A DNA stretch of 64,000 nucleotides from Allacma fusca. Lineage: Eukaryota; Arthropoda; Collembola; Symphypleona; Sminthuridae. Under the pieces are notes generated by a model. The model made no database searches and was not told the DNA's origin. It worked only from the letters and a program-made list of their open reading frames with translations. The position numbers and the translations under genes were made by a program. Shown piece after piece: positions 1 to 15,200 of this stretch (within the stretch, counting starts at the first letter, position 1; each line of letters opens with the position of its first letter). The stretch spans positions 44,923,131 to 44,987,130 of the forward strand of contig OX359247.1 in NCBI GenBank assembly GCA_947179485.1, written 5' to 3'.

Positions 1-3000
1 TCTGTAAATACAGGAGTGTACTATGTGTCTCTACTATGTGCCTGCTTGGAATAATATCCGTGAATGTAATTACATGAAGAAAGAGAAGAGGGGAACAAAA
101 CCAACTAACAATAACAACTATAACCAGCTACAAGTTTAATGTCATCGTATTTCACAGTTTCGCACTATCGCCCAATAAAATCCTATCAGACTTGTATCCC
201 CATGGCGAGTATGTACGCCAGAGACGTCAAAGTTCATTAAGGCGAAGACAAGTCCATGGGTACAGTAGGGCCAGGACACTACAGTCTGTATAGACTACTG
301 TGTAATTGCAGGTACTGTGTGGTATAAGGCCTGATTGTAGGAAATCGTAGGGTAGGAATTAGCTCAGAATTGAGGAAATCTCACTTTTTGTGAAACACTT
401 TTACATATACTTGACAAATACTCACGCTTATCGAGTTTCTCTCATATAGTCACTTAATTTCTAAAAGAGTATTATTATTTGCTTATGCATAGATACGATT
501 TACAGTGACAATGTCATTTGGAGACCGAACCGTCCGGTTCCTTGGCACTCACATGATGAGTCCTCACCTTTCCAACGATCAACTTTATAGATATCATTTT
601 TTCCTATTTTAAGGCCTACCTTCCCCCCATAACTTTCTGAAGTATACTTCCCAGTAGATACTCCCCAACAATATCAATCCTCGTGAGTACACTCCCAAAT
701 TTATTGATCCTTTTTATTAATTTCGAAAGTCCATATAAAATTGATATTAAGCCTAGCTACAACTTTGAGAAAGACAGTCCTTCAAGCTTGAAGGAAAAAT
801 TAAACTAGATTCTTTAGATTTATATTTTTCAAGGGAGAAAATATTTCCAGAAAATTTATTTCCAAAAATTCCTACACAGTAGGAGAATGTGCTTTGCAAA
901 AAAATTTTATACATGCATAATATTTTACTGGGACAAATTACTATTAAAATCTTTATTTTTTTTTAAATCAATACAAGTAAACCTGGTTTGAACAGCAGTA
1001 GGAAAAAAATTGACTTACAAAATTTTAAGAGATCCGACACAATTTATTCCTGGAGGTTAATGTCACTTGTGAGATGGTTGTTAATTTTGACTGTTCTCTC
1101 AAATCAACATAGCACTGAGGGTTTGCATTAGCTATGGTTTTAGCACCAGTGGATTATATATATATATAATTATATACATAGATGGTCAAACACAGAGTAG
1201 AGTGCCGTCAATTGGGATTGCCATTATTGAAAAAGGCAAGTTGATGCGAGCTGTAGTGCTGATGACAAGTAAACACTTCCTCACCTTTTGCAAGCCAAGG
1301 CTTGAATGTGACACACGTTCATCTCCCCGCACTGTTCTATCTTCTGTCTGTAATAGGAGAAGCTATTGTCTGTGGGTATGCCAGTCCCAAGTGGTAGTAA
1401 GAGTTTAGTAGCTATAGGAGAAGCCTGGCAATGAATGTTTTTCTCTGTATGTGTTTGTATGGGGGGAATGAGTGGGTCCGTGGAGATGTGTGTGTGGAGC
1501 GAGAGAAGGCAAAGCGAAAAGTCAACGTGCAAAGTAATCGGCTATGTAATTTCCATGTGGATCATAGCAATGTTAACAACAGAGTTAAAAAGTTTGACTT
1601 GACTCTGAGTTTTAAGTAGTAGTGCATGAGTGTGAGTGCAGAGTGGTCTATGTTATGTCTATATCATTTGGCCTCTCTATCCCTATCTCTCTCTCTCTCT
1701 CTCTCTTTCTGTGTATGCAACTTGTAAAAGTCGCTCAAGCTCAAAAATCCTCTCACACATACACAATTCCTTTTGAAGGAATGAAAACTTTACCACCAAC
1801 AACAACAACACAGCACGTACTACAGATACAGGACAAGTAAAACTATTATATTAACAGTCAAAAGCTATAGGATGATGACTTAAAGTAGATTTTACTATAA
1901 ATTCCAATGGTATATTATTATTTACCAACTCACATATACTTACGCCGTCAAGTTACCAACTACTACTACTATTTTCCAAGTATGTAATTTCCCCCGTGAA
2001 AAAATTAAAGCCAGTTTGAATTTACTTATGTATTTACTTATAATTATGTATATGTACATACATACATACATAGATTTGATACGTAAGTATAAGTATATGA
2101 ACTCACACCATATCACATAAGGAACGTACTCTACAGGCATGCAAAGTGTTCCCATAAGGGAACAATTCCTTTTCAATTCTGAATTTCATTCCAAACTTTT
2201 AACGTATGCTAAAACATGTTCCTCAGCTTCCGAGCAGATTGCACATATTAAGTCAACATTTGAATTTTGTTCGGAAATTCCCTTTTCAACTCCTGCCTTG
2301 CTCAGGTGTGTTGTATAGCCAGGGAACTCCTTCATATGTATTAGCATTACACCATAACCAAACTCAAGTCTGAAAGACTTTGATATACATATATAGTATA
2401 TATGTATATAGTGGTATATATATGGTATATAGGATCGTTTCCCCACGAATAAAATTTGTAGTTGTGCGAGTATTTTTAAGTTCGTATAGGTGAACATTAT
2501 TTGGGATTTTTTTTTACAAGAAACAGTGAACATCTGCAAAATGTACTGCATTACACAAATATGGATAACTTTGCTCCGTAACAGTGTGATGTGTATGTTT
2601 AGCTTGACTTCTTAACACTGTTGTACTCAATCATATTTGTTTCTCAAGACTTGCGATTACATCCCCATTTGCTTCGTAGCAACTTCATACAGGCACGAAC
2701 CTTAGTTTGTTTGCGTATTAATACTGATATTCATACTTACATATTTACACTTTACACTATGGCTTCTCAAAAATTTTGAAATCCTTCATCCTACTGTAAA
2801 AACAGTGGCACGCACTGACTTTTGCTTCTTAACTGTCTATTGTGTAATAGCAATAGTGAGTGAGCTCTACGAGAATGTAATTGATACAAGTAAGTACAGT
2901 CTGTTATTGACTTGCATGTACAATATCATCCGTGATTGCATATATTGGTTGCAATTGGATTTTCAATATTATTCTAATCATTTTGCAGATGCTCCACTGA

Positions 3001-6000
3001 ATAAATGCACATGGTCAAAAGTGAAATGGAGGGATTACGAAACATGGATTAAAAATATACTTTATGCATAACTTCCCTCATGCTCATAATTTGCCATGAG
3101 TAATTTTCATTTTAGTTTTTTTACCCCAGCCCAAGTGCCGAGCCATATAATGGAAAGAAGCCTCAAATTATTGAGGGAATCCAATTTGTATTTATTTACT
3201 GGGGAACTGTAATCACTCAAGTGTATAGTACTACATACGGCATAAGTTTGCTTATATTTTTTTTACACTGTAAATTGTTACTCACAGATATATCCATACA
3301 GAGTAATTCAATTACAGCCATTAGGAGGCTCACTGATTCGAGGTGGAATGTAAAACTGCAAAGATAATTGAAACAAGTGGTTTGCATTAAAATGTATCGC
3401 TATAGAGATAAGTCAAGGTCCGAGTGTAATTTCAAAATGTTACCTCTTGCGTCTGGGACTGATGGAATTCAGCGAGTGTGATGAGGGACAGGGACATTTA
3501 TTGTAGCATAGCTATGTATTTAATCCCTGCCTTTGGAATTATTTCCTTGTTTATCATTCTTGACTCCCATGCCATGGGAGTACTGTAGTGTTCTACAATC
3601 GTATAATTATCTTTATTTTTAGTTCTAATACTCCACGACATAACGTACATGCATAATCATTATTACTACATGCGACTTCAGCATTCATTTTCATTTTTCT
3701 TTGAGGAAAACTCATTTCAAAATTGTGAGACAAGTTTCCGGAATTTTCTCCAATCAAAATCTCACGCCGGACTTGTTGGCGTTGTTGAACATACTGGAAA
3801 GAGAATTCAAGTACACTTTATACACGCTTTGTATTCTGACTCTGACAAGACTTATAGTTATTACAAAAGCTCTGGGCTGAGCTGCTATAATAATAACACA
3901 TGCCTCAGCCCAAGTACATGTATTTCATGGAACATTATGAATGTGATGTAATGAAATGAAGTCAAACAGTACTGTGGGCCTGCAAGTGTGCTCAATTTTA
4001 AATTTCAAATTTGTAATGTTTTGGCTTTAAAATTTGTAATATTCTTAATTTTTTGTTCCACAATTAGTCCCTAATAATAATGCTGGAATTATTGTGAAAT
4101 CTTAATGCATTACTTTATGCTCTGTTCCATAAACCGGAGTAAAAGTTGTTATGAGATGAACCGTCGTCAAAAAATACAGGCGTAGATTTGTGTGGGCGAA
4201 AATGATTAGCAATAAATGGCTTTGAATTTGAAAATAAGGATCCCACAGATGTGAAACAGGAGATGTACTAAAGTCCTGGCTATTAAAACAATATAAATAA
4301 TAATTGCCCATTTTTATCAATCATTACTTAATCAACCTACAATGATGGGACAGCATTATAATAAACTGTGTACATGCATACAAAGAGATACAAGAGCAGT
4401 CTAGCAAATCAAGCCTCCTCTCCTTTCTCTTTCAACGATTTGGCAAAGCAAGGGTTTATGATCTGCCATACTCTAAAAAGCCTGCAATTTCATATTAAAT
4501 GAGCCATAAACGTTAATCCTGACAGCACTCAACATTTAAATAAAAAAAATATCCCTTTATAACAACAATATTCGTTGGCTTGCTGTGCGACGATGAGCTT
4601 CAAAAATGCATCTTTGTGCAGGTGCACTACTATCCTGGGACCCTCCCGTCTGATTGTGTGGAAATGTTCCACAAATCATAATTTTATTTATATGAGCTCT
4701 TAGGCAAAACGTTGTCAGAAATCTGGAGGAGATTAGCGTAGCCTAATGGCTTCATGTGACTCGCATTACCATAACTTAAAAGGTAATTGCTGACGGAAAT
4801 GATGACAGACAAGGGAGCTTAAACAAGGTATTGAGGTCTAGGAAGATAAACAAGATGCCGGTAGTCAGTGTCAGTATCTCTTGGCAGTGTCAATTTTGAA
4901 CGCTCTTTTGTACACAGACACAATATAACGATGTGTATATGGATGTATGCACCTTCTAAAATATATTCAGGGGTGCTTAAGATTTTGACAGTGCGGGCTA
5001 TTGTCTGCTCTCTCATATTTTCCAGTTTAGGAGTAAAGTCTAAAGTTGAGCATTGCATTGTGTCTCGGAATTAATGAAGACAAGATGAGAGTGTTGGGAA
5101 TGGGACTTGGGTCTGAGTCAGGCATAGTTTTGAATGGGAAATTGATAATTATTGTGTGTACACAAAAGGAGATAATAAACATGTTTCATCAGCGGCCCTT
5201 AACAGCTTCTGGTGCGCACAGGTGGCTTTGATTTTCCAACACTTTTATTTATTATGATCCTGTAAAAAGATACACAAAGACACACTAGGTCAGACTCCTA
5301 CGCAGAGCTACACAGGACTATCCATATGTACGGACATTACTTCTCAAGAGACCTATAGTCCTATAGTAATTAAGGATAATTATTATTATTAAAAATCTTC
5401 TTATTTCTGAAAACGGCAAAATATTATTACCATATTTTTAACAGTGGAGAAAATTCAGTCATAAATTTTCACAGAACATAAACAATAAACTCCGTGACAA
5501 ATTCAAGATTAAGTGGAACTTTTGAGAGTCACTATTTTAATTAAACTTGTCCATTTAATCCTGACCTCTTAAAAAATACAAATACTGTGCTAAATCCCAG
5601 AATTGACTAAATCTTTAATTTCCCACTATATTTAACTCTAAACAATGTGATTATTATTAGAGTTCAGGGTTCAAAAAAAAACAGTCACTTGAGTACAAAA
5701 GCCTGTCGGAAAAAAGTGTCAACATAAACAAATATCAATTGCCCTCATCTCACTGAGGAGGATGCACCTGTAAAAGCCTTCACGAAGGATAAAAAAAGCC
5801 AAATTAATTACTTTTAAACGAATGTTCGCATGTACTCAACTATGGTTAGAACAAGTCGGCGTATCTACGTATGTATGCATGCATGTATAATAAAAATAAT
5901 AATAATGACTTTATTGGGCTGAACGCCCTACACAACTACAACACATTAAACCTGACAAGGGACATTGTTCGCACAATTACTACCAGCAAAGCTCTAGTTC

Positions 6001-8401
6001 ACAGCCCCGACCCATCAAACGCACACAATACATACGATTATTTCGAAATCCCATTTTTCTTTTAGCAACCCAATATGTGTATACACAAGTAAATGTTCTG
6101 TAATGCAATGGTAATTTACTTCAATAATTATTGCAATACCGAAGTTAATTGTGTACACCTTGCACTAAATAAGTTCACAATTAATTTATTGTGTAGCTGC
6201 ACACTATTGCAATATCCTCCAATAATTGGAGTGTTCGTGTTTGGTTTTAATTTTTTGATGCTCAGAAAATTCAATGAGGGTTTTTGGGTTTTCAACCTTC
6301 AATCAGACTTCATGGTTTTTTATATAAAGTGAACTGTTTAGCTATAATTCCTCAAGAGATACATTTGGTTTTAAATGAAATATAATTATGTACATACTGC
6401 TTATGCGTATCTGTATGGTAGCGCTACTGACTTTGATAATTGACAGGACTTGTATTTTAATTATTCTAGCAATAATTTGATTTCACGAGATTCAGTCATA
6501 ATAAGTCAAGTGTGAATTGGTTTGAAAGTTTCAAGCCTTTCGTTCTTATAAGTCTACATTGAATTCTATAGCTTTTGTATTAAAGCTCTGAGCCCATGTT
6601 CGTACCTTTTGGTTGTAAAGGCATATCTGTATGTAGATATCTTATACATACATATGTATGTCCTGTAGTTTTAGACTTATCACTCGTGCTTATAATCCTA
6701 TAGTTAGCAAATAGTCTTTTGAGGAATGGAAGCTCACCTGACTGACTGAGTCATTTTGCGGTGGATTTACTATCTAGTGTGGGAACCGTGGGGAGAATTT
6801 GGGTCAGATATGAGTGCCCATAGTGTCACGGGTATTTTGTGTCTCTCAATAGGAATACATAATGTATTTTTCTTCAATTCCTCCAAAAGATGAAAAAAGT
6901 TACAGAAAGACCAAATGTCTAATGACTTTAATAGGTTTACAATATGCATGTATGTTTATATCTATATACATACATACCTTTACTTATGTACATATGTACC
7001 GTACGTATCTATGTGCAAATATCTACTTTTATGTATTTAACTGATTGTGAGTGAAGACAGGATCTTCGTGTATCTTATACAGTCTATTATGAGGGGTGCA
7101 GACAGTGCCTGCCACTGGAATTGAGAATTGTTCAAATGACAATAATCCGTTGATTTCAATTGCATTTATATAAAGTTTTGGCTTGAATAATTCACGCTTT
7201 GTTGGATTTTTAAAGCCTTCGGAGAGACCAACAACGATGTATTTGTCAAAGAACTCAGGGATTCTGTGGTTGCCTGCTGTGGTCTAAACTATTTATTTCT
7301 TTCCATTGTGGCCTCACCATGTGATAGTATGTGTACTTATGGGACAATAGTAAGTAGAGACGGAAGGGCACTTGGTACTACTGCAGCTCCAGGTCTGACT
7401 ATGTATACTATACGAAAGCATCTAAATAATCCACAATTATATTGTAATCTTATCACATCACAAATCGTGTGCCATGCCGAAAGGAAACATTTTTTCCCTA
7501 CAATTTTGTACGCTTCTACCAGTTCTACCTCCATTCTTTTCATTCATCTTCAGCAGATCCGCAGGTATAAAATAGCATAGAAGATCCTTTTTTTGTTTCC
7601 ACATTTACAATTTTGTCTACAGTGAGAGCATGCCTCTCTCGTATCTTTTCTGTAGGAAAAAATAACTCCACACGATTCTGTGGGAGACTCCTGCCAGATT
7701 TTACAATGGACTACCGTTTCGTAGAGAAAAAAAAACATTCAAATGGCTTCTCTTTTTGCAGGGTTTTGATCTGGTTTTTGCATGGGCATTCAAGGTTAAA
7801 ACTAACTGCAGCATGAGCATCCCTTGAGTTTGACTCTGCGTTTGGGTTTCCACAGACGACGGCTTTAATGTGCACGTCTTAATTTTTTGTTAATGCTCCA
7901 TACTATTCGGGATTGAGGCACAGAATATCATTACATCCCGAATATTTTCCCTCATCACCACTCACCACCAGTAACAAGTTGAACGGGGAAAGAGAGCGTA
8001 TATATGTTAAATGTCAACTTGCTCTGTCTCAGGGCCGGAAAATCTTATGGTAATTATTTATTAAATAAATGCACACTTGCCCATATGGGAAATTATAGCA
8101 GCAAATCAGTAAAAACCAATAATGGGTGGACGCCGTGGAGAATTCATATGAAATTAGCAGTGGTGACAATCAAGGCTAACTTCGTGTAGACATTTCGTAC
8201 CTGCATATTTTTTTTATGCTGTTGAAGAAACAAAATGCAACCTGTAAACACATTGCCTCTGGTTCTGGTAGAGCCAAAATGTTAAATGTTGCACGAAAAT
8301 TATATTGAGCACTTACTACTAACGATCCAAGGATAATTTGATGGTTTTGGGCTTACGTTAAGCAATCCATTCAGACATGAAGCATTAAAAACTATGCACT
8401 A
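1..8401. other. Gene-poor AT-rich sequence
   Basis: No gene is recognised on either strand. Open frames are short (at most 121 codons) and show no convincing domain. The stretch holds simple repeats (TA, TATG and CT runs) and ordinary AT-rich DNA. It could be intergenic, or an intron or UTR of a gene lying off the left edge; the sequence does not decide. Confidence 0.6.
1685..1707. repeat. (CT)n microsatellite
   Basis: About 11 uninterrupted CT dinucleotides on the plus strand, directly readable. No neighbouring gene is recognised. Confidence 0.9.
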
Positions 8402-8601
8402 NNNNNNNNNNNNNNNNNNNNNNNNNNNNNNNNNNNNNNNNNNNNNNNNNNNNNNNNNNNNNNNNNNNNNNNNNNNNNNNNNNNNNNNNNNNNNNNNNNN
8501 NNNNNNNNNNNNNNNNNNNNNNNNNNNNNNNNNNNNNNNNNNNNNNNNNNNNNNNNNNNNNNNNNNNNNNNNNNNNNNNNNNNNNNNNNNNNNNNNNNNN
8601 N
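8402..8601. other. Assembly gap (200 N)
   Basis: Exactly 200 consecutive N, the usual placeholder for a scaffold join of unknown size. True distance and content here are unknown. Confidence 0.99.
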
Positions 8602-11600
8602 TACTACTATGAAGATGTACTATTTAATTACTTACTACTGTATGAAGTTGTAGTCTTAATTTATTCCAAAATCCAAACCTACATTAACTTCCTACTAAAT
8701 TACTATTAAAGTACCTACAAATATACGTAACTATAAACTGCAGCTACTGTAATGCTACTACAGTCGTTTTTATTTCAATTATAATTGCTTCAATAATATG
8801 GAACACATTTAAAAGTTGACTTGAGTCTGGATGATGCCAAATCTCTGATAAAAGAAATTGTAATTTTAAAGTGCGTGCGTACACTATTAACTGTACATAC
8901 GTACTGTCGATACTGTCGGCACTGAATGAATGCCGAAGGCTGAATAAGCTAGAATTGTGCGAAGCTATATAGCTCTACGTATATACAGATACAGATATAT
9001 TGTCCATGTCCCTGAGAGAAACCAATGAACTTTTTAAGGCACATGTACAGTACTACATTAAAAGCCTATTTGAATGAGCGACAGAAGGTGGCAGTGGCAG
9101 GAGCTGGGAGGGAGTACGAGCGGATGGGTTTTTCAATATCTGTAATATTTAAAAGAGCAGGTCAACTTCGAATTTAAAAAAAAAATTGAATAAATAATAG
9201 AAAGCAGCTATTTATTATAGTTACACACATCATAGGAAAAAAGCAACTTTTATATTTAAATGTAACTTTTGATTAAGTGATTGACTAGTGTCTCGTGTCT
9301 CATTTAAAATCAGGGACAAGTGGGCCAACTGTAGCGTGTAGGTACGTTAAACTTACCCACACAATATTAAAATAATTTATAATATTAAAGTTCACATCTC
9401 GACAGACTCTCCCTTCGTCATATGCTTAAAGTGTAAAAATTAAATTGAGTGAATCTGTTAAATTAATTAATTAATCTGTTCGATTTATTTGACATGGGAA
9501 AGAGACAGAACTAGCATCCTTAAATCAGGGATGTACTTACTTAAATGTGTGCTCGATATTATTATTTGTTGAGATTAAAATGATCATTTTTGAGGGTTAA
9601 TACTAACCCTTCTTTCGAGGTGAAGTTGGATGATTATAAATACTTTAAAGTTTGAGATAGGGCAATTATCAGTAGAACTAGAATTATGACTGAAAGTGAG
9701 TAAGTTAGTATAGTTGTAGATGGAAACGCCAAATGAATTCCAGGAGGAAGCTTTCGTGTATTATAGTACCTAATTCTTAATTATTATTCTTTACTAAGGA
9801 TATTTTTAATGTAATTGTGTTCTAGTTAACAATAATTGGAGAGAAACTACAAAATAAACGGAACTCGTACTTACTACTGTGATCTGTGACTGTGAATGTT
9901 TGCTCTCACAAGTGTCTCATTAAGTATAGTAACTTTACATGAATGTAAACATCCTATATGATAATAATTATTTTTGTATTTTTTAAATGTGTGTAAAGGG
10001 TGCCGGAGACAGTTCATACCTTTACCCACCCCCGTGACCTCATATAAGGACGGATGTTAAAAGATATTTTCAATGCCTGTATGTTTTTAGCCCTAAACTC
10101 TCGATTGAGGGGTCAAGGAATGGGAGCAAAGTCAGGAATTATTTGGAAAAAATTAAATTTTAAAAGTTTTAAATTGTTTACTGAAACTTCCAAATTTTTT
10201 AAGTATATTTGCATGCACGGTTGTTGAAAATGTCATTGACTTTTTAGGGAGTTACCAAACTGGTCCTTATGTTGGGAATTGGGGGTTTGATGGGTTAAAT
10301 CAGCGGAAGTTTGACGAAAGGCTGCAGAATAAGGGTGCAGGAGAATTCCGTGTCTTGTCATTTTTTCGTGGACGGTCTGGAGTTCATACAAATATTGAAA
10401 GCACTGGGCTTGTAGGACATTTCATGGCAATTCATTTGAGAGCCTGATATCATCTTCCGAAGTTACACTTTGTCCGGGTGGGGATCAAAACTGTGAGGGG
10501 AGCTTGATACTAAGAAAAATATTTTTTAACTCTTTAAAACAATATTCAGAACCTCACATTTTTGTTTCCCAAAGGCACCCTTGTTGGTCTGTGTTTCATT
10601 TATTAATTAATTTTGTTTTCATTTGTCAATTGCTGTTTGTCGCTAGTTACTGACGCTTTTGTGTTACATCATCAAATTGTTATCAATTTTGGATGCTCTT
10701 CCCATATAGCCAGAAAATCAATAATTATTTGATGATCATACAGCCTTTCCTCCCGTCCCTCAGTATTAGGGACGTAATCTGGAAACTAAATTGAATGTGA
10801 AGCTTTGAATTTCAAGTATTAATGGTGACTTAAATTGGTCAACTTGACCCATTCCCTCCTACCTGTCATCGTCTCAGAAGTAAACCAAGTAAAATGATAA
10901 CGTCAAACATTAAAGTTTCTATAAATTGTTATAAACCCTTAACAGTCACATTATTTTTTGTCAGTATTTATGTAATTGCAGAAAAACCCCTAGAAACTAT
11001 GATTGCTGTTTACTAAGAAATTGAAACAATAGTGTGTTATGTGTCTTGTGTACACAGAAAATTGTAAAGGATTTTTGTCCCTTGGCTGTTGTTCGTGGTG
11101 AAACGTTTCCGAACACCTTCGTATGGATTGTTTTGCGATTTTCTCCAACATAGAACATTCATCTAGATAAAAAACATAGGGTTAAACAGTCCTGAAAAAA
11201 TTTATGACAATTTACCATTTCCTAAATATTTAAAGAATAGTAAGAGTTGTTGAAGCAACTGTAATGCGGTGTTTATGGAGTTCAACATTTAATATCAAAG
11301 ATATCACTTTCCTGACAATGAGCAATGTGAGCATGGGGGGGGGGGGTAATACATCCGGGCAGATTCGAAGAATACTGGGAGGCTTACTTGTCAGACAAGT
11401 GTTCAGCATAATCGTATGAAATCGAAAATTCGGATCATTTGACTCGAGAACGTCATGAATTGTTTGGAACAGACACCCGTCGAATAATATAAGTAACGGG
11501 CTCATTTTTAGGAAAGGGCAAGATGATTATTCGTCGAGTATGACTTTATGCCCGACAACACCAGTCATGAATACAATTTCTCCTACAGCCCTACTTCACT

Positions 11601-12234
11601 TTTTGAGCTGCCTTGTCAAAACATTTCTGTCAGACCGTGCCATAAATATCAATTATTCTACCTAATTTGTTACACGCAAGTAACACCAGCGGTTTTAAAT
11701 TTTATTTTCGCAATGAAAGCAGGAATAAATGGTTTCGAAAAAACAATCTGGTGTTGCTTCAATAAATATGGTCCTTAATTTGTTGACTTAGGTCAAAGCT
11801 TCGATTTTTTTAAAACCTCCGAAGTAAACGATGTGTACGAATCTTGCTTTTGTACGCTGTGTAACAAAACTACAGTTATAAGTTAGATTTTGTTTTAAAA
11901 TTTTAAAATACACTGTTCACCAACAAAATCTAATATTTAATCCCCATACTTAGACCTGATTTCAATGTCTGAAAATCCTGTAATGTCCATAAAATAATGA
12001 AAACTGATTCTTTCTACCGGATATTTCACAAATTAGAAATAACACTTACGAAAATAAATAGTGAGTATTTTTGAAACGCTTTGTCGACCTGTGAGTGAGA
12101 ACAGTCATTTTGAAGAGGAAATTCTGGAAATATAAAATGGTAATGTAAATGTACTAATAGGAGTTGGACATTCCGAGTGAGAGGAAGATAATTTGGGGGA
12201 CAACTTGGCCGTGGTGTAAATTTCAAAACAAAAA
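8602..12234. other. Gene-poor sequence upstream of MED1
   Basis: No coding exon is recognised. A run of 12 G occurs at 11335-11346. The MED1 promoter and any 5' untranslated exon must lie in or before this stretch, but I see no convincing TATA box or initiator that fixes a transcription start. Confidence 0.6.
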
Positions 12235-15200
12235 ATGGAAATATCCAGCCCTAGTTTGGGACAACAGGAAACTATGGGTGGTCATGGAGTATCGAATGGA
12301 CCTTTGGGGTCGTCATTGTTTCTGGCCGCTGCTGAGGGTGAACGACCACCGAGTTGGCAGATGGATTTAATTATGGAAAAACTTCGGCAGAAGTCAAATC
12401 AGTTGAAGCCACTTGGGGAAACAGCGAAAAATATTCGAGCAGCATTGTCGGTAGGATTGGCTACATTTAAATAATTGATGGATAACCTGAATAATTGATG
12501 ACCTTGCCAGAGTATATTGGGGATAAATTGGACTACACGTGTAGTGAGATAATTACATGGTGTGTGATAATAATATTTTTGTGTATGAATTTTCAGGAAA
12601 GAAGATACTTCCTGGATCAGGGGGACCGAAATCATATGCAGAAATGTTTAGACACGTTGCAACAGAACATTAAGGTGTGTTCTCTCCAGAGCATGGTAGA
12701 GAGGTTAGAAATGGTTTCACGTCAGCTGGGGTTGAAGTTTACTCCTGGAGCGACGGGGAATGAGTGGTTCATCTCGTCGGATATGTTTTATTTGGAATTG
12801 CTGATTGATCCTCATGGGGTGGTGCAGGAGGTGAAAATTCAGCATGATGGGAAAACGGAGCAGCAGGTGGGTAGGAATTGAAGGAATTGTTTGTGGAGGG
12901 AGTTGTATGTGGATTGCGGATGAATCAATGTTAGAGTTTGATATTGGGGAATATTTGCAGAACGTCCCGGAAATGGTGGATTGTCTTCGAAGGAACGACT
13001 TTACTGATTTTACGGCCCATTTAGAAGGTCTGGTGGCAATTTACCAATTGAATGCGGACAAGAAGATCAAGAGTAAAGCTTTTATTGCGTTGCAAGCATT
13101 GGAGGCAGATCTGTTAGCAATGGCGAGCACCTACGCGCATATGTCGGATGGGGAAGCAGTTGTAACGAAGTCTCTACTGGGACTTGTGCAACCGCGGAAA
13201 GGGGGTCATCCTGTCAAGTTGGTGTATTTCATTTCACCGTATGAGTTTCTGGATGTTGACTCCAAAGTATCTCTTCCAACGGACGTACCCACAATTTTGG
13301 AGAAGAAACTCGGAAATGTGGCGACTGTGTCAATTCAAGCTACAACTTCCCGGAAACTACAGATGAGTACTACTGTTTCTATCATGAGGACACCTGATGG
13401 GAAAAAGTAAGATGTGATAGTAATCTTTGTTGTTAATGTGATGATTCCATTAATCTGTAATCATGGTATTGTATGATGGAATAATTCTGTCTGCAGTCAT
13501 GGGTTCGTAAATAAATATGAAGCAGGTGTAAAGTAGATAGACTAGTATTGTTAACGACGGATGAAGTAAAATGATTAATTTTTGAAATAGCGTACCAAGA
13601 TATGGAGCACTGAATGCAACGAATAGTACCGCTCTTCCTGCGTGTTTCACCGTGAACCTTGGGAAGCCTATTCCAATATGTAAGGATTTACTGCAAACTA
13701 TTCAGTCTACCACAGGGATTCACTCCTATGATTTTTCGAATCCCCAACCGATCTTAAGTCTGGTGACTCAACATGCTTCCAATGGATCGCTTGATTGTAC
13801 TAACAATCGAGGACTTTTTGTTGTGAGTTTGGGCAAAAGTTTAGTTTGCAATTAAAGCAAAATTGGTAGTGCAAAGTCGCTCTTCTGGTTACTTCGGTGT
13901 ATGTAAATGGGATGAATATGTAAATTTCAGGCTCTGCCAGACACACCGAACACACTCCAAGTTCATTGCTACTTTATGACTGAAACGCCTCATTTGGAGG
14001 GAATAATGGTCTCGTCTATTCACTTCACATTGGCTTCCCAATTGCCTCATGTTGTTGGAATTTTAAGGCAGCAACTGATTTTTAATACTTTGGTAGCTAG
14101 TTGTGTGCGTGTGGGGAGTAAACCAGGTAATTATGAGTGATAAAATGGACTATTTCCTATTAAATGAACACAATTTGTGCAAAGTTTCTGTGGTTTCAAG
14201 GGAAGTTTTGAAGAACAAAATGATAAACTATTTCAGATATGGACTGTATAGTGTTTGAAGTGAATGCCCTGTCTCACCAGAACGTAAGTGTATCGTTCCA
14301 ACATCCCTTGGAGGACTCGTTGGTGACGCTAGAGTTTGATCTGCGTGATGTATCGCATCCGATGTGTCGTCTCCATGCCGTGACTACAAATGCGGCGGAT
14401 ATTATTCCCACACTGGAAGAACACGCATGTAAAGTGGTGCAGAGAAGTCTATCCATCCCGATTACAGTGCGAGCGGTGATTCGTCGATGGCAGACGATGA
14501 AATCGAAATATGAGCCTCCGAATTCGGAATTCAATATTCCGGTCGGTGGATCTTATGGGTCAGACAATGTGAATCAACTTCAGAGTAATGAGATTTCGTG
14601 TGGAGCAGAGTCGGAGCGCGCACAGAATCAGCAGCAGCAATCTTCTCAACAGGGACCGATGGTTCCGGGAGTTGTGATGGGCCTTAATGGTACGGGGAAT
14701 GCTCCTGCGAACAGTTCTCTATCTACTCAGCAGCAAAGCAATAACACTAGTGCACCGTCCTCAGGGAGGCATCCCAGTGGCTCCAACACTTACACAATTT
14801 CTCCAATTCCAAACAACAACAGCAACAACAACAACAATAACGCCAGTGCCAATGGAAATTCCGGAAACATGAATAACTTTTCCACTCCGTCTGCCACACC
14901 GTCTGGACAAAACCAGCAGAACCCAATGGACTTAATTAGCTCTTACATAAATCCACTTTTCTCATTGTCGAATCAATTAAACTTGGGTAACGCTCTTCCG
15001 GGAAACTTTCCCAACATTGGAGGACTAACATTACAGAATCTACAGAACTTAACAGGTAATATTTTATTAGCAATTATATAGCTAAGCTTATTGAATATAA
15101 TTTGTGACGTAGTAATGACTAAATTAAATGATTGTATGCGTCAGGTTTGTTGGATCAAGTAGGTCAGCGTGGTCGACGTCGGAAACGAAAAGGCACTTCA

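Noticed and set aside
527..540. GAACCGTCCGGTTC palindrome as a regulatory site
   Set aside because: An isolated 14-base palindrome with no neighbouring gene or repetition; expected by chance in 64 kb.
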